Counted from the first letter of the stretch, positions 1 through 8,837 are shown. The stretch is DNA of 64,000 nucleotides from Enterococcus gilvus ATCC BAA-350 (GCF_000407545.1 NZ_ASWH01000001.1:1999501-2063500), one strand, 5' to 3'. Translations and numbers: made by a program. The notes: generated from the sequence alone by a model not told the origin.

Positions 1-534
1 TGCAACAGATTCGTCAGTTGTACCGTTTAATAGAGCTAAAACAGCAATACGTCCGCCCATGTGTAAATAGCCGCCAAATGCTGCGTTATCGTCTTTTTCA
101 ACAACTTCAAAACGACGGAAGTTGATTCTTTCACCGATTACTTGTGTTGCTTCGATTAGAGCAGCTTCTAACGTTTCGCCTTTAGCGTTTGTTAATTTCA
201 TTGCTGCATCCATGTCAGCTGGTTTGTGTTCAGCAACTAATGCTGCGATTTCTTTCACTAGGTCTTGGAACATTTCATTTTTAGAAACGAAGTCTGTTTC
301 AGAGTTCACTTCTACGATTGCAGCAGTATTTCCGTGGATCGCAACTGAAGCCAAACCTTCAGCGGCAATACGGTCATTTTTCTTCGCTGCTTTAGCCATA
401 CCTTTTTCACGTAAAAGATCAACAGCTTTTTCAATGTCGCCTTCTACTTCTACTAATGCACGTTTTGCATCCATCATACCTACGCCGGTCATGTCGCGTA
501 GTTCTTTTACCATTTTAGCTGTTACGTCTGCCAT
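1..534 (-). CDS. tsf: Translation elongation factor Ts (3' part missing at window edge)
   Basis: EF-Ts exchanges GDP for GTP on EF-Tu during translation elongation in the cytoplasm. The visible N-terminal 178 codons begin [20 protein letters not shown] and carry the family signatures TGVGMMDAK (N-terminal UBA-like domain, about residues 16-24) and SETDFVSKN (core domain). The ATG at 534 follows a GGAGG-like site (plus-strand text ggcctcctta at 541-550). The gene runs off the left edge, so the C-terminal part of the core is unseen. It lies 78 bases downstream of rpsB with a terminator-like hairpin between, so the two are probably one operon with partial read-through, the usual bacterial arrangement. 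Confidence 0.97.
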   Translation of the reverse strand, partial: MADVTAKMVKELRDMTGVGMMDAKRALVEVEGDIEKAVDLLREKGMAKAAKKNDRIAAEGLASVAIHGNTAAIVEVNSETDFVSKNEMFQDLVKEIAALVAEHKPADMDAAMKLTNAKGETLEAALIEATQVIGERINFRRFEVVEKDDNAAFGGYLHMGGRIAVLALLNGTTDESVA

Positions 535-556
535 TTTAAGGGCCTCCTTAGTTTTT

Positions 557-599
557 CTAAAAAAGCTGCTTCAAAGGAATATATTTACTTTGAAGCAGC
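557..599 (-). terminator. Attenuator/terminator between rpsB and tsf
   Basis: A perfect 12-base-pair stem (GCTGCTTCAAAG at 565-576 with CTTTGAAGCAGC at 588-599) is followed, in the minus direction, by six U residues (plus-strand A run 559-564). It sits after the rpsB stop and before the tsf ribosome binding site, so it should lower tsf expression relative to rpsB rather than separate the genes fully. Confidence 0.85.
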
Positions 600-612
600 A
601 TATGCTACGAAA

Positions 613-1410
613 TTATTCAGCTGATTCAGTAGAAGCGTTGTCGCCTTCCACTACATCAACGATTTCTTCGATTGAAGTGGCTTGTCCGCCATCTTCAGCT
701 ACGAAGTCTTCTTCAGCTACTTGATCTTCACCTTGGTTACCTTCGATGAACGCATCAGCCATTTTAGCAGTGATCAATTTCACGGCACGAATCGCATCAT
801 CGTTTGAAGGGATTACTACGTCGATTTCATCTGGGTCGCAGTTTGTATCAACCATAGCAACGATTGGAATGTTTAATTTGTGTGCTTCTTGAACAGCGAT
901 ACGTTCTTTACGAGGATCAACGATATACATAACATCAGGGATGCGAGGCATATCAGCGATACCGCCTAAGAATTTTTCTAAACGTTCACGTTCTTTATTC
1001 AAACCGACAACTTCTTTTTTAGGCAATACTTCAAAAGTACCGTCTTGTTCCATTGCATTGATTTGTTTCAAACGAGCAATACGTTTTTGGATAGTGTCCC
1101 AGTTAGTTAAAGTTCCGCCTAACCAACGGTGGTTTACATAGTATTGACCAGCGCGGACAGCTTCTTCTTTGATTGCTTCTTGAGCTTGTTTTTTTGTACC
1201 TACGAACAATGCAACGCCGCCGTCTTCAGCAACATCTTTCATGTAGTCGTAAGCTGCATCTACTAATTTGACTGTTTTTTGCAAGTCAATGATGTAGATT
1301 CCGTTTCTTTCTGTGAAGATATATTTCTTCATTTTTGGGTTCCAGCGACGTGTTTGGTGACCAAAGTGTACGCCGGCTTCTAGTAATTGTTTCATAGACA
1401 ATACTGACAT
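613..1410 (-). CDS. rpsB: 30S ribosomal protein uS2
   Basis: uS2 is assembled late into the 30S subunit and helps recruit bS1. The 265-residue product starts [20 protein letters not shown] and contains the conserved [13 protein letters not shown] block and the [12 protein letters not shown] block. The C-terminal 40 residues are strongly acidic, a common extension in Gram-positive uS2. I chose the ATG at 1410 because a GGAGG lies about 8 bases upstream; an in-frame start five codons earlier has no such site. It is the first gene of an rpsB-tsf unit with its own promoter at 1545-1573 and a leader of about 125 bases. Confidence 0.97.
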   Translation of the reverse strand: MSVLSMKQLLEAGVHFGHQTRRWNPKMKKYIFTERNGIYIIDLQKTVKLVDAAYDYMKDVAEDGGVALFVGTKKQAQEAIKEEAVRAGQYYVNHRWLGGTLTNWDTIQKRIARLKQINAMEQDGTFEVLPKKEVVGLNKERERLEKFLGGIADMPRIPDVMYIVDPRKERIAVQEAHKLNIPIVAMVDTNCDPDEIDVVIPSNDDAIRAVKLITAKMADAFIEGNQGEDQVAEEDFVAEDGGQATSIEEIVDVVEGDNASTESAE

Positions 1411-1573
1411 TTGTGTTTCCTCCAATTGGTTTTTTGTTTTCCTCTCCTGCTCTCTTCTTTATAAGGAACTGACAAGCAGCACCGCCTTACAAATCAAGTC
1501 AGAATGTGGATTTTATGTGCATAGTCGCCCACACACAATTAGTAATTATACAAGACTCTTTTTGATAAATCAA
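1411..1573 (-). promoter_or_regulatory. rpsB promoter and 5' leader
   Basis: On the minus strand TTGATT (1568-1573) and TATAAT (1545-1550) are separated by 17 bases, a strong vegetative promoter. Transcription should start near 1538, giving a leader of about 127 bases before rpsB. Leaders of ribosomal protein operons often bind the encoded protein. The GGCGGTGC and GCACATAAAATCC stretches here could pair, but I cannot assign the leader to a known family. Confidence 0.7.
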
Positions 1574-1592
1574 TCTTTTTTATTTAGTACTC

Positions 1593-1647
1593 CATGAATT
1601 AATATTTATAAAGGAATACTGCTTAAAAAAGCTTTTTCTGCTATACT
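1593..1647 (+). promoter_or_regulatory. Putative argR promoter with an ARG-box-like site
   Basis: CATGAATTAATATTTATA at 1593-1610 resembles the ArgR/AhrC operator (known Bacillus form CATGAATAAAAAT...). A -10-like TATACT lies at 1642-1647, with no convincing -35. The location, about 140 bases before argR, would fit autoregulation. The remaining bases up to 1785 hold only the argR ribosome binding site (AAGGAG). Weak call based on similarity read by eye. Confidence 0.4.
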
Positions 1648-1785
1648 GAGTGCATAATTATCATTTTATCGATGCTCTTTTCTAAATTTTTTTTCTGAAC
1701 ATCCCTCTTCTTGCGGCTTATAGGCTGCTGGAGCTGGAAAGCTTTAGAAACGTTCCTTCATTACATATAACTAAGGAGTTTTTTT

Positions 1786-2265
1786 ATGCGCAAAAAAGAC
1801 CGACATGAATTAATTAAAAAAATCATTACAGAAAATCCTATTCGCAATCAAAATGAATTGATGGATCACCTGCAGCACCACCAGGTTTCAGCGACTCAAG
1901 CGACTATTTCGCGTGATATCCGCGATCTAAAAATCGTAAAGACCATTGATGAATCTGGAAAGCCGCGTTTTGAATTGTTTCAAGAACAACAGGTTTCTAC
2001 GGATGATGACGATATCAAACGGTTGATTCGGATGACCACAGAAGTCATCGTCAAAGTCGATACGGTTCAATTCATGACGATCGTCAGCACATTGCCAGAC
2101 AATGCGCACTTGTTAGCTTCCGTATTAGACGATCTTTCTAGTGAGTTGATCGTCGCAACGATGGCCAGCTTCGACACGATCATTATTATTTCTAGAACCG
2201 CTGAAGACGCTCAACAAGTCACTGCTTTTTTACAAGATCCGACAAACACCTCCATTTTTAGTTAA
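1786..2265 (+). CDS. argR: ArgR/AhrC-family arginine regulator with atypical ligand site
   Basis: A 159-residue protein with the N-terminal winged-helix domain of ArgR (about residues 1-65; the DNA-reading block ATQATISRDIRDLKIVK is intact) and a C-terminal hexamerisation domain. ArgR regulates arginine biosynthesis or catabolism according to arginine level. In the canonical family the C-terminal domain carries PGNA and GDDT motifs that bind arginine; here the equivalents read LPDNA and ASFDT, so one Asp of the pair and nearby glycines are replaced. Some lactic acid bacteria carry two ArgR-type proteins, one with a degraded pocket, so this may be a partner subunit rather than the arginine sensor. 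Its neighbours argS and the OTC gene support an arginine role. Confidence 0.88.
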   Translation: MRKKDRHELIKKIITENPIRNQNELMDHLQHHQVSATQATISRDIRDLKIVKTIDESGKPRFELFQEQQVSTDDDDIKRLIRMTTEVIVKVDTVQFMTIVSTLPDNAHLLASVLDDLSSELIVATMASFDTIIIISRTAEDAQQVTAFLQDPTNTSIFS

Positions 2266-2300
2266 ATCAAATGGACCCTTATTTTAGATAACTACGTGAC

Positions 2301-2362
2301 AAAAAAAGCCAAACGACTTTTTACTTTCAAGTTAGAAAGAAAAAGAGTGTTTGGCTTTTTTA
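2301..2362. terminator. Bidirectional terminator, copy A of a recurring long hairpin
   Basis: Inverted repeat with arms AAAAAAAGCCAAAC and GTTTGGCTTTTTTA, and a second inner pairing of TTTTTACTTTC with GAAAGAAAAAG. The A run on the left and T run on the right let it stop both convergent genes, argR and argS. The same arm sequences recur at 5775-5844 and 8735-8837. Confidence 0.85.
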
Positions 2363-2413
2363 TTCGTTCATCATTCATTTTAACGGTACTGTCTCATCTG
2401 GAGAGATAAAAAA

Positions 2414-4105
2414 TTACATTTTATTTGGGGCATGAACACCTAATAGACGCAGATCTTCTTTCAAAATGACAGTCACCGCGTGTACCAATGCAAGCCGTGC
2501 CTCTTTTTGATCGTCTTCCACTAGAATTTTTGTGTGAGCGTAGTATTTATTAAATGCTTGAGCCAATCGAATCGAGTGCTTTGCGATCACGGATGGTTCG
2601 TATTGATCCGCCGCTTGCATGACTACTTCTGGATAGCTTTGCAGCAGCTTGATGATTTCCCAGCTATCTTTATCATTCAAGGCATAAACAGCCTCCGTAT
2701 CAATGGCGAAGTTTCCTTTTTCCAAAACAGTCATTGCACGCGCATGTGTGTATTGTACGTATGGGCCTGTTTCCCCTTCAAAACGAACCACTTCTTCCAA
2801 ACTGAAGTCGAAGTTGTTTAAGCGGTCATTCTTTAAGTCGTGGAAAATCACAGCGCCAACGCCCACTTGGTGTGCCACTTCCTCTTTATTTGGAAGATCC
2901 GGATTTTTTTCTTGAATTTGGTTCAAAGCAAGACTATTTGCTTCATTCAGCACTTCTTCTAATAGAACGATCTTGCCTTTACGGGTAGATAATTTTTTGC
3001 CATCCTTAGTGATCAAACCAAATGGTACATGGATCATTTCATCTGACCAATCAAAATCCATTTCTTTTAAAACAGCCTTTAATTGTTTAAAATGACCACT
3101 TTGTTCATTTCCCACCACATAGAGGGACTTAACAAAATTGTATTCACGTTTACGGTAAAGAGCAGCTGCCAAGTCACGCGTAATGTACAATGTCGCGCCA
3201 TCTGATTTTTTGATCAAGGCTGGATTCAAGTCATATTTTTCAAGGTCTACGATCTCTGCCCCTTCATTGGTTTGCAGCAGGTGCTTTTCTTCCAACATCG
3301 TTACAACTTCATCCATCTTATCGTTGTAGAAAGCTTCTCCATTGTAAGAATCAAAATCAACTTCCAGCATTCCGTAGATCTTATTAAATTCTTTTAGCGA
3401 CTCGCTGCGGAACCATGTCCATAAATCTAATGCTTCTTCGTCGTTTTCTTCTAATTTTTTGAACCAAGCGCGTGCTTCATCGTTTAGTTCAGGCTCTTCT
3501 TCTGCTTTTTCGTGGAATTCTACATATAGACGCAGCAATTCATTGATCGGTTCAGCTTTCACTTTTTCCTCTGAACCCCATTTTTTATAGGCTACGATCA
3601 ATTTACCGAATTGTGTACCCCAGTCACCAAGATGATTGATTTTGATTGGGTTATACCCGATCTTGCCCAAGATCAAACTGATGGAATTTCCGATCACAGT
3701 GGAGCGCAAGTGTCCCATTGAAATAGGTTTTGCGATATTTGGAGAAGACATATCGATCGTTACGTTGCCTTCATTTCCAATATTGCTGTCCCCAAAATGA
3801 TGTGCTTCTTTGGCGATTTGTTTCAAGACCATGCTTGAAATAACTTCCTTTTTCATAAAGAAGTTTAGATACGGACCTACGACCTCAATTTTTTCAAAAG
3901 CATCAGGATTGATTTGCTCAGCTAGCTCTGCCGCAATTTGCTGCGGCGCTTTACGAAACACTTTCGCCAAGGCGAATGTTGGAAATGCCACATCTCCGTG
4001 GTCAACTGATTTAGGATTTTCCAATAAACGTTCTACTTCCGGCAACGTGAGATTTTCTTTCACTACTTCAAAAACAGCTTGTGCGACGATTTCTTTATTA
4101 TTCAT
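2414..4105 (-). CDS. argS: Arginyl-tRNA synthetase
   Basis: Class I synthetase that charges tRNA-Arg with arginine in the cytoplasm. The 563-residue length is typical. Visible signatures are the HIGH-like SMGHLRST (residues 129-136) after SSPNIAKPI, and the KMSKS-like KKLSTRKG (near residue 372). The N-terminal Add1 domain (about 1-85) and C-terminal anticodon-binding domain ending LGVHAPNKM are complete. The ATG at 4105 follows a GGGGG site. A T-box leader lies immediately upstream, so the gene is induced by uncharged tRNA-Arg. It is downstream of the OTC gene, which may read through into the leader. Confidence 0.97.
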   Translation of the reverse strand: MNNKEIVAQAVFEVVKENLTLPEVERLLENPKSVDHGDVAFPTFALAKVFRKAPQQIAAELAEQINPDAFEKIEVVGPYLNFFMKKEVISSMVLKQIAKEAHHFGDSNIGNEGNVTIDMSSPNIAKPISMGHLRSTVIGNSISLILGKIGYNPIKINHLGDWGTQFGKLIVAYKKWGSEEKVKAEPINELLRLYVEFHEKAEEEPELNDEARAWFKKLEENDEEALDLWTWFRSESLKEFNKIYGMLEVDFDSYNGEAFYNDKMDEVVTMLEEKHLLQTNEGAEIVDLEKYDLNPALIKKSDGATLYITRDLAAALYRKREYNFVKSLYVVGNEQSGHFKQLKAVLKEMDFDWSDEMIHVPFGLITKDGKKLSTRKGKIVLLEEVLNEANSLALNQIQEKNPDLPNKEEVAHQVGVGAVIFHDLKNDRLNNFDFSLEEVVRFEGETGPYVQYTHARAMTVLEKGNFAIDTEAVYALNDKDSWEIIKLLQSYPEVVMQAADQYEPSVIAKHSIRLAQAFNKYYAHTKILVEDDQKEARLALVHAVTVILKEDLRLLGVHAPNKM

Positions 4106-4210
4106 CCAAAATTCCCCCTAATATATTCTGTATGCTTGGATTTATTCACAAAAATAAGTCTGGATCGATCATTAAGACATCGTATTCTTTAACCATTAAA
4201 AGTGATGCTC

Positions 4211-4440
4211 ACAAAAAAAGTCCCTGATGTATAAAATACATCAGAGACGAGAATTCCCGCGGTACCACTCTTATTGTCGCATGCGACCAGCTTAGGCTAT
4301 AACGGTAGCTGCCGTTTCATCTCAAAAGTGCGCCCTCTATTTTTGTCTATTCGGCTCCCACCTACCCGAACTCGCTGAAAAACAGACCATAGACTTCTCT
4401 TTTTTCATTGATGAATGATTTATCTGGCATTCATATTAAC
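4211..4440 (-). promoter_or_regulatory. T-box riboswitch of argS
   Basis: The minus strand shows the T-box core GAGTGGTACCGCG (about 4258-4270), followed by an intrinsic terminator (stem GTCCCTGATGTAT/ATACATCAGAGAC, 4220-4248, then seven U). Upstream stem I contains the GCGAGTTCGGG...GGGAGCCGAAT block. The likely specifier is CGC (4330-4332), an arginine codon, followed by ACTTTTGAG. The thrS leader shows the same arrangement with a threonine codon, which supports this reading. Uncharged tRNA-Arg should stabilise the antiterminator. Confidence 0.92.
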
Positions 4441-4476
4441 AGAAAAATCGTCATCTGACTAGTCGAGAGGGAGATT

Positions 4477-5490
4477 TTATGCTTTAGGAATAAATAGATT
4501 TCCTAAAGTGGCAGCCATCACCGATTTGATGGTATGCATCCGATTTTCAGCTTGTTGAAATTGGTAGGCCTTCTTTCCGCGAAAGACTTCGTCCGTCACT
4601 TCCATTTCAGCCAACCCGTAGTTTTCTTTGATTTCTTTTGCTACTTCGGTTTCTATATCATGAAACGCTGGCAAACAATGCAGAAAAATCGTTTCTGCTT
4701 TTTGTGTTTTTTCCATCAATTCTTGATTGACTTGATACGGCAGCAATAACTCAATGCGCTCCTCAAAGGCCTCTTCCTCACCCATGGATACCCAAACATC
4801 CGTGTAAATAATATCTGCTTGTGCCACGCCTTGATCTGTATCAGCCGTGACAAGAACTTTCGCTCCCGATGCTTCGGCATACTGCTCAGCAAGATGAATC
4901 AATTGTTGTTCAGGAAATAGCTTCTCTGGTGTGACGATCGAAATATTCACTCCTAAGATCGCACTGGTGATCAGCAGCGAATTTGCGACATTGTTGCGCC
5001 CATCGCCTACATAAGCCAACGTCAATCCTTCTAATGTGCCAAAATGTTCTTTTATCGTTAAGAAGTCAGCCAGCATTTGCGTCGGGTGCCATTCATCTGT
5101 CAATCCATTCCACACAGGGACGCCTGAATGTTCGGCTAATGCTTCCACCGCCTCCTGAGAGAAGCCGCGGTACTCGATCCCATCAAACATACTTCCTAAA
5201 ACCTTCGCCGTATCTTCGACGGACTCTTTCTTCCCTAATTGGATATCATTTTTCCCTAAATATTCAGGATGCGCGCCTAAGTCGATAGCAGCTGTTGTGA
5301 AGGCGGCACGTGTTCGTGTAGATGTTTTTTCAAACAATAAGGCAATGTTCTTTCCCGCTAAATAAGTATGCGGCAAATTCTTTTGCTTCAATTCTTTTAA
5401 ATGCGCGGCGAAATCAATCAAATAGAGCAATTCATCTTTAGTAAAATCAATCTCTTTCAAAAAGCTTTTCCCTTGAAAAATATTTTCCAT
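4477..5490 (-). CDS. Ornithine carbamoyltransferase
   Basis: Interconverts ornithine plus carbamoyl phosphate and citrulline plus phosphate. The 337-residue protein has the carbamoyl-phosphate motif STRTR (residues 57-61), the HPTQ block (in [12 protein letters not shown]), and the ornithine-binding HCLP (about 271-274). Length and the opening [13 protein letters not shown] resemble catabolic ArcB of enterococci, but anabolic ArgF is very similar and no arcA, arcC or other arg biosynthesis gene is adjacent, so I leave the symbol open. Upstream ARG boxes overlap a promoter, so it should be under ArgR control. The downstream argS T-box begins about 37 bases after its stop. Confidence 0.93.
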   Translation of the reverse strand: MENIFQGKSFLKEIDFTKDELLYLIDFAAHLKELKQKNLPHTYLAGKNIALLFEKTSTRTRAAFTTAAIDLGAHPEYLGKNDIQLGKKESVEDTAKVLGSMFDGIEYRGFSQEAVEALAEHSGVPVWNGLTDEWHPTQMLADFLTIKEHFGTLEGLTLAYVGDGRNNVANSLLITSAILGVNISIVTPEKLFPEQQLIHLAEQYAEASGAKVLVTADTDQGVAQADIIYTDVWVSMGEEEAFEERIELLLPYQVNQELMEKTQKAETIFLHCLPAFHDIETEVAKEIKENYGLAEMEVTDEVFRGKKAYQFQQAENRMHTIKSVMAATLGNLFIPKA

Positions 5491-5506
5491 CTTAACTCCT
5501 CCATTT

Positions 5507-5579
5507 TTGAATATTCATTCGATATCATCTGATAAATATTATTTTTATTCATGATAACTGAATAAATATGAAATTACAA
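5507..5579 (-). promoter_or_regulatory. OTC promoter with a cluster of ARG boxes
   Basis: On the minus strand TTGTAA (5574-5579) and TATCAT (5551-5556) are 17 bases apart. Overlapping or following are three ARG-box-like sequences: CATGAATAAAAATAATATT (about 5535-5553), nearly the Bacillus AhrC consensus at its 5' end; a TGAATAAAT half near 5559-5567; and TGAATATTCA near 5508-5517. An ArgR-type hexamer bound here would cover both promoter elements. Confidence 0.75.
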
Positions 5580-5601
5580 CCACATTCTGAGCATCTTCCA
5601 T

Positions 5602-5633
5602 AAAAAAACCCTCCTCAAGCATTTTTGAGGAAG
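5602..5633 (-). terminator. Rho-independent terminator, minus direction
   Basis: CTTCCTCA...TGAGGAGGG stem followed by seven U on the minus strand (plus-strand A run 5602-5608). It isolates the OTC promoter from transcripts arriving from the tsaB-tsaD side. Confidence 0.8.
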
Positions 5634-5774
5634 CCTTACTTCTATTTCACTTGTGACAGTTTGATTCGATTTAATTTACAGGTCACTGCATTTGCAACAA
5701 CACCTTAAAAAAATTATCAGCTTCGCTATAATCATTAACGATCGTTAAAACACCTTGATTCTCCCTCTATCTAT
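5634..5774. other. Intergenic stretch with a 14-base perfect palindrome
   Basis: No gene is recognisable here. TTAACGATCGTTAA (5735-5748) is a perfect palindrome, with a TATAAT-like hexamer on the plus strand directly beside it (5727-5732). It looks like a repressor site, but no gene starts nearby on the plus strand. A 19-codon open frame (5676-5735, minus) is too short to support. Confidence 0.35.
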
Positions 5775-5844
5775 AAAAAAAGCCAAACCTGTTTTTACTT
5801 TTCAAATCGAAAGTAAAAAACGGTCTGGCTTTACATTTGTAAAG
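5775..5844 (-). repeat. Long hairpin, copy B of recurring element
   Basis: Arms AAAGCCAAACC and GGTCTGGCTTT enclose a second pairing of TTTTTACTTT with AAAGTAAAAA, then the tail TTACATTTGTAAAG. The A run at 5774-5780 gives a U tract in the minus direction, so it can end the tsaB-tsaD transcript, about 120 bases past the tsaD stop. It matches copies at 2301-2362 and 8735-8837. Confidence 0.75.
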
Positions 5845-5967
5845 TATTTTTTAAAAAGACTTCTCATTTGAACTTCACTGACTGATTTTTTCTCTATTGA
5901 AAGACTAGAGGGACTGCCTGCTCCTTGATCCAAATCCTTTTCTATGGGAAAGCTTGACTTAGAAAAT

Positions 5968-6990
5968 CTAGATATGCTGAAAAGCCAAACTTGGATTGGC
6001 ATTCAAGCTCATCCCAGCAAAGTGGTGTTTTTGTAATTCCACATGTGCAGCAGCACCAATCATCGCGGCGTTGTCACCACATAAGCGCAGCGGCGGCACG
6101 ATCAATTTCACATCAGGCAGCTCTTTCTCAATCGCCGCAGCCATCTGCTCGCGAAGGCCTTTATTCGCCGCCACGCCACCAGCTACAATCAATTGCTTGA
6201 CTGGGTACGTTTTGCAGGCTCTGATCGTTTTTGAAACAAGCACCTCCACCACACTTGCTTGAAAGCTTGCTGCTAGATTTTGGTGATCCAGCACTTCGCC
6301 GCGTTGTTCTGCATTGTGAGTCAAATTGATAAATGCACTTTTCAACCCGCTAAAGCTGAAATCAAAATTATCTTCCTTCAGCATTGCACGGGGAAAGTCA
6401 TAGGTGTCTTCTCCTTGATGCGCCAATTCATCTATTTCTTTTCCGCTCGGGTAACTTAATCCTAGTACACGCCCTACTTTATCGTAGGCTTCCCCAGCAG
6501 CATCATCGCGTGTTTCACCAATGATCTCAAAAGACCCGTCTTCCTTCATATAGACAAGCTCGGTATGTCCTCCGCTAACAAGCAAGGCCATCAAAGGAAA
6601 TACCAGCGGTTCGACCAAACGGGCAGCATAAATGTGTCCCGCCATGTGATTGATCGGCAGTAAAGGCAAACCATTCGCCCAAGCAAAAGCTTTCGCTGCA
6701 CTTAATCCGATCAACAGCGCGCCGACTAGCCCTGGTCCATAAGTAACCGCTACGGCTCGAAGGTCGCTCGCTTCAACGCCTGCTTCACTCAGCGCTTCTT
6801 CAATACAAATCGTAATCTGCTCCACGTGATGCCGGCTGGCAACTTCAGGCACGACACCGCCAAAACGTTTGTGACTTTTTATTTGCGAAGCCACAATATT
6901 TGATAGAATGGTTTCACCATTTTCAATCACTGCGACACTGGTTTCGTCACAGCTGCTCTCGATCGCTAGAATCAATTCCGTTTCATTCAT
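5968..6990 (-). CDS. tsaD: tRNA N6-adenosine threonylcarbamoyltransferase TsaD
   Basis: Transfers the threonylcarbamoyl group to A37 of ANN-reading tRNAs, working with TsaB and TsaE. The 340-residue protein has the ASKHA-type start ([15 protein letters not shown]), the metal-binding HMAGH (His 115 and His 119) and the VSGGHTEL phosphate loop. I start at ATG 6990, 8 bases after AGGA; the ATG two codons earlier would overlap the site. It overlaps the end of rimI by 8 bases and is the last gene of tsaB-rimI-like-rimI-tsaD, so translation is probably coupled. Confidence 0.95.
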   Translation of the reverse strand: MNETELILAIESSCDETSVAVIENGETILSNIVASQIKSHKRFGGVVPEVASRHHVEQITICIEEALSEAGVEASDLRAVAVTYGPGLVGALLIGLSAAKAFAWANGLPLLPINHMAGHIYAARLVEPLVFPLMALLVSGGHTELVYMKEDGSFEIIGETRDDAAGEAYDKVGRVLGLSYPSGKEIDELAHQGEDTYDFPRAMLKEDNFDFSFSGLKSAFINLTHNAEQRGEVLDHQNLAASFQASVVEVLVSKTIRACKTYPVKQLIVAGGVAANKGLREQMAAAIEKELPDVKLIVPPLRLCGDNAAMIGAAAHVELQKHHFAGMSLNANPSLAFQHI

Positions 6991-7408
6991 CTGCATTTCC
7001 TACTTTCAAAGCCATCAGCACCGCATCCTCTTGGGGGTGCTGATAATAATTTTTCCGCTTTCCTATTTCTTGAAAGCCAAATGTTTCATAAAAAAGACGC
7101 GCCTCTTGGTTCGAAGCACGCACCTCTAAAAAAATACTCGCTATATTTTCTGCTGCTGCGTGGGCGATCAGACGTGTCATCAAGCGACGTCCGAGACCTT
7201 GACCTTTTACTTTCGCAGCAATATTGGTAATCTCGATTTCATCACACACCTGGTGAAAGCCCAAGAATGCGAGGACTTCCGTTCCTTCAGTAAAATAATG
7301 GCTATGAGGTTGCATCATATCACTGGCAAATTGGTCTGCTGACCACGGCGAATCAAATGTATAGGCCGCCTGGCTGATTTCCCAACATACGTTTGCTAAC
7401 TCGTTCAT
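6983..7408 (-). CDS. rimI: RimI-type N-acetyltransferase (first of two)
   Basis: A 141-residue GNAT enzyme. RimI acetylates the N-terminal alanine of ribosomal protein bS18. The acetyl-CoA loop reads QGLGRR (in [11 protein letters not shown]) and the [19 protein letters not shown] block is characteristic of RimI. It lies between a second RimI-like gene and tsaD, an arrangement known for rimI near tsaB/tsaD in many bacteria. The sequence alone cannot show whether the substrate is bS18 or another protein. Confidence 0.88.
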   Translation of the reverse strand: MNELANVCWEISQAAYTFDSPWSADQFASDMMQPHSHYFTEGTEVLAFLGFHQVCDEIEITNIAAKVKGQGLGRRLMTRLIAHAAAENIASIFLEVRASNQEARLFYETFGFQEIGKRKNYYQHPQEDAVLMALKVGNADE

Positions 7409-7410
7409 CT

Positions 7411-7968
7411 TTATCCCACTTCCAACCGCTTGATCATATCCAGCGCATCTTCATTATTCTCGGTGTAATAGTTTCTGCGAATGTTCCGGGCAGAAAAACC
7501 CAACCGACGATACAATCGCTGCGCATCTGTATTGCTTAAACGCACCTCCAGTGAGAGTGTTTCACAATCGTTCATTATAGCGAATTTTTCTACTTCGTCA
7601 ATCAACAGCATTCCGATCCCGCGATTTTGAAAAGATGTTCCAACTGCGATGTTTGTAATATGCGTATCATTTCCGATCAATCGGCTGCCGATAAAGCCGG
7701 CAAGCTCCTCTTTCTTCGTTACAATACAAATATATAGATGTGGGATCGGTGAATGGATCTCTGACAGAAATGCACTTTTCGTCCATGGCGTCTCGCCAAA
7801 ATAAACATCTCGCTCCAAGGCAATCAGCTCTTTGATGTCCTGGTCGTTAATTTTTCGCAGCAGGTATTCCTCCTCCTTCAACTTCACGTACTTTGAAGTA
7901 AAAGGATATTGTTTCCCGTACAAAATCGTCTTAACGAATCCGCTAAATTTTTTCAACATAGTCCTCAT
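7411..7968 (-). CDS. RimI-like GNAT acetyltransferase (second copy)
   Basis: A 185-residue GNAT protein with an extra N-terminal segment of about 35 residues before the acetyltransferase domain. It shares with its neighbour the EITNIA/HITNIA strand, the acetyl-CoA loop (QNRGIGM) and the LEVRLSNTDAQRLYRRLGF block, and ends with a similar RRNYYTENNEDAL motif. This indicates duplication and divergence. The start may be ATG 7968 or ATG 7959 (preceded by GAGG); it overlaps the tsaB end either way. Its substrate is unknown. Confidence 0.85.
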   Translation of the reverse strand: MRTMLKKFSGFVKTILYGKQYPFTSKYVKLKEEEYLLRKINDQDIKELIALERDVYFGETPWTKSAFLSEIHSPIPHLYICIVTKKEELAGFIGSRLIGNDTHITNIAVGTSFQNRGIGMLLIDEVEKFAIMNDCETLSLEVRLSNTDAQRLYRRLGFSARNIRRNYYTENNEDALDMIKRLEVG

Positions 7969-8650
7969 CCTCAGGTTGATGTGTCTCTAGCCATTTTTCT
8001 TCCGCCTCCACGCGCTTCAGATATTCTGGTACCAATCCATGAATATCGTCAACGGGTTTTGCGAGAAAGCCTAATTTTCCAAGTACGATCCCGCTTGGAA
8101 GATTTTGCTCGTCTGATTCAGAAACCTCCGCAGTCGGCCATGCGGCGTTAATTTCTTGTTTAAACTTAGCTGTCTCACCGACAAAAAATGCCGGTTCCTG
8201 AATCTTCTGTAATAAGTCCGTCAATGACATATGCTGATCCGCCATAATAGAGATTAATTTTCCTTGTTCCCAGCGATAGGCGCCTGCGTACACGTTGTTC
8301 CGGCGGGCGTCGATCAGAGGAATGATCACTTTTTCGGTTTGAACATTTCCTGCGATAACTGCCAGACTCGACACAGTCGTCAACTGGATTTTCAATGTTT
8401 CTGCCAGTGTTTTCGCAGTCGTTACCGCGATTCGGATACCTGTGTAAGAACCTGGTCCCTTTGCTACAACGATTCGATCCAAATCAGCGGGCGTCAGTCC
8501 ACTTGCCTGCATGACCGATTCGATCGCTGGCATCAAAGTCAAGCTGTGATTCATTTTTCGGTTCAATTGAAAGTGTGCCAGTACTTTCTCGTCCTCTAAG
8601 ACCGCTACGGCTAATGTTTGATTCGATGTATCCATCGCTAGTAATTTCAT
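7943..8650 (-). CDS. tsaB: tRNA threonylcarbamoyladenosine protein TsaB
   Basis: Catalytically inactive paralogue of TsaD that dimerises with it in t6A synthesis. The 235-residue length is typical. The N-terminal ASKHA motif MKLLAMDTSNQTLAVAV and the GPGSYTGIRI block identify the family. It opens the tsaB-rimI-like-rimI-tsaD unit; each gene overlaps or abuts the next. The ATG at 8650 has GAGG 13 bases upstream, rather far, but no better start exists. Confidence 0.93.
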   Translation of the reverse strand: MKLLAMDTSNQTLAVAVLEDEKVLAHFQLNRKMNHSLTLMPAIESVMQASGLTPADLDRIVVAKGPGSYTGIRIAVTTAKTLAETLKIQLTTVSSLAVIAGNVQTEKVIIPLIDARRNNVYAGAYRWEQGKLISIMADQHMSLTDLLQKIQEPAFFVGETAKFKQEINAAWPTAEVSESDEQNLPSGIVLGKLGFLAKPVDDIHGLVPEYLKRVEAEEKWLETHQPEDEDYVEKI

Positions 8651-8734
8651 AAAAGTTCATTTCCTCGCATTTAAGATAGCCATATTTTAACACAAACCCG
8701 ATTTGCTTTCCTTAGATTTTTAAACAGCAAAAAA

Positions 8735-8837
8735 CATTTGAAAAGTCTTTTAATAAAAAACTTTACAAATGAAAAGCCAAACAGCTATTTTACTTTCTAA
8801 AAAGATAGTAAAAAGGCGTTTGACTTTCCATTTGTAA
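8735..8837 (-). repeat. Long hairpin, copy C of recurring element; galR terminator
   Basis: TTACAAATG (8763-8771) pairs with CATTTGTAA (8829-8837), enclosing AAAGCCAAAC/GTTTGACTTT and TTTTACTTTCT/GATAGTAAAA. The A run 8755-8760 provides the minus-direction U tract, so it should end the gal operon. A competing partner, CATTTGAAAAGT (8735-8746), can pair with ACTTTACAAATG (8759-8770). Same family as copies A and B. Confidence 0.75.

Noticed and set aside
122..724. 200-codon open frame on the plus strand over tsf and rpsB
   Set aside because: It lies on the opposite strand of two certain genes, has no ribosome binding site and shows no domain.
5676..5735. 19-codon minus-strand frame with several cysteines (CCCKC)
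   Set aside because: Too short and without a ribosome binding site; a chance product of an AT-rich gap.
5802..6002. 66-codon minus frame overlapping the tsaD end
   Set aside because: It runs through hairpin copy B and overlaps tsaD out of frame; no supporting features.
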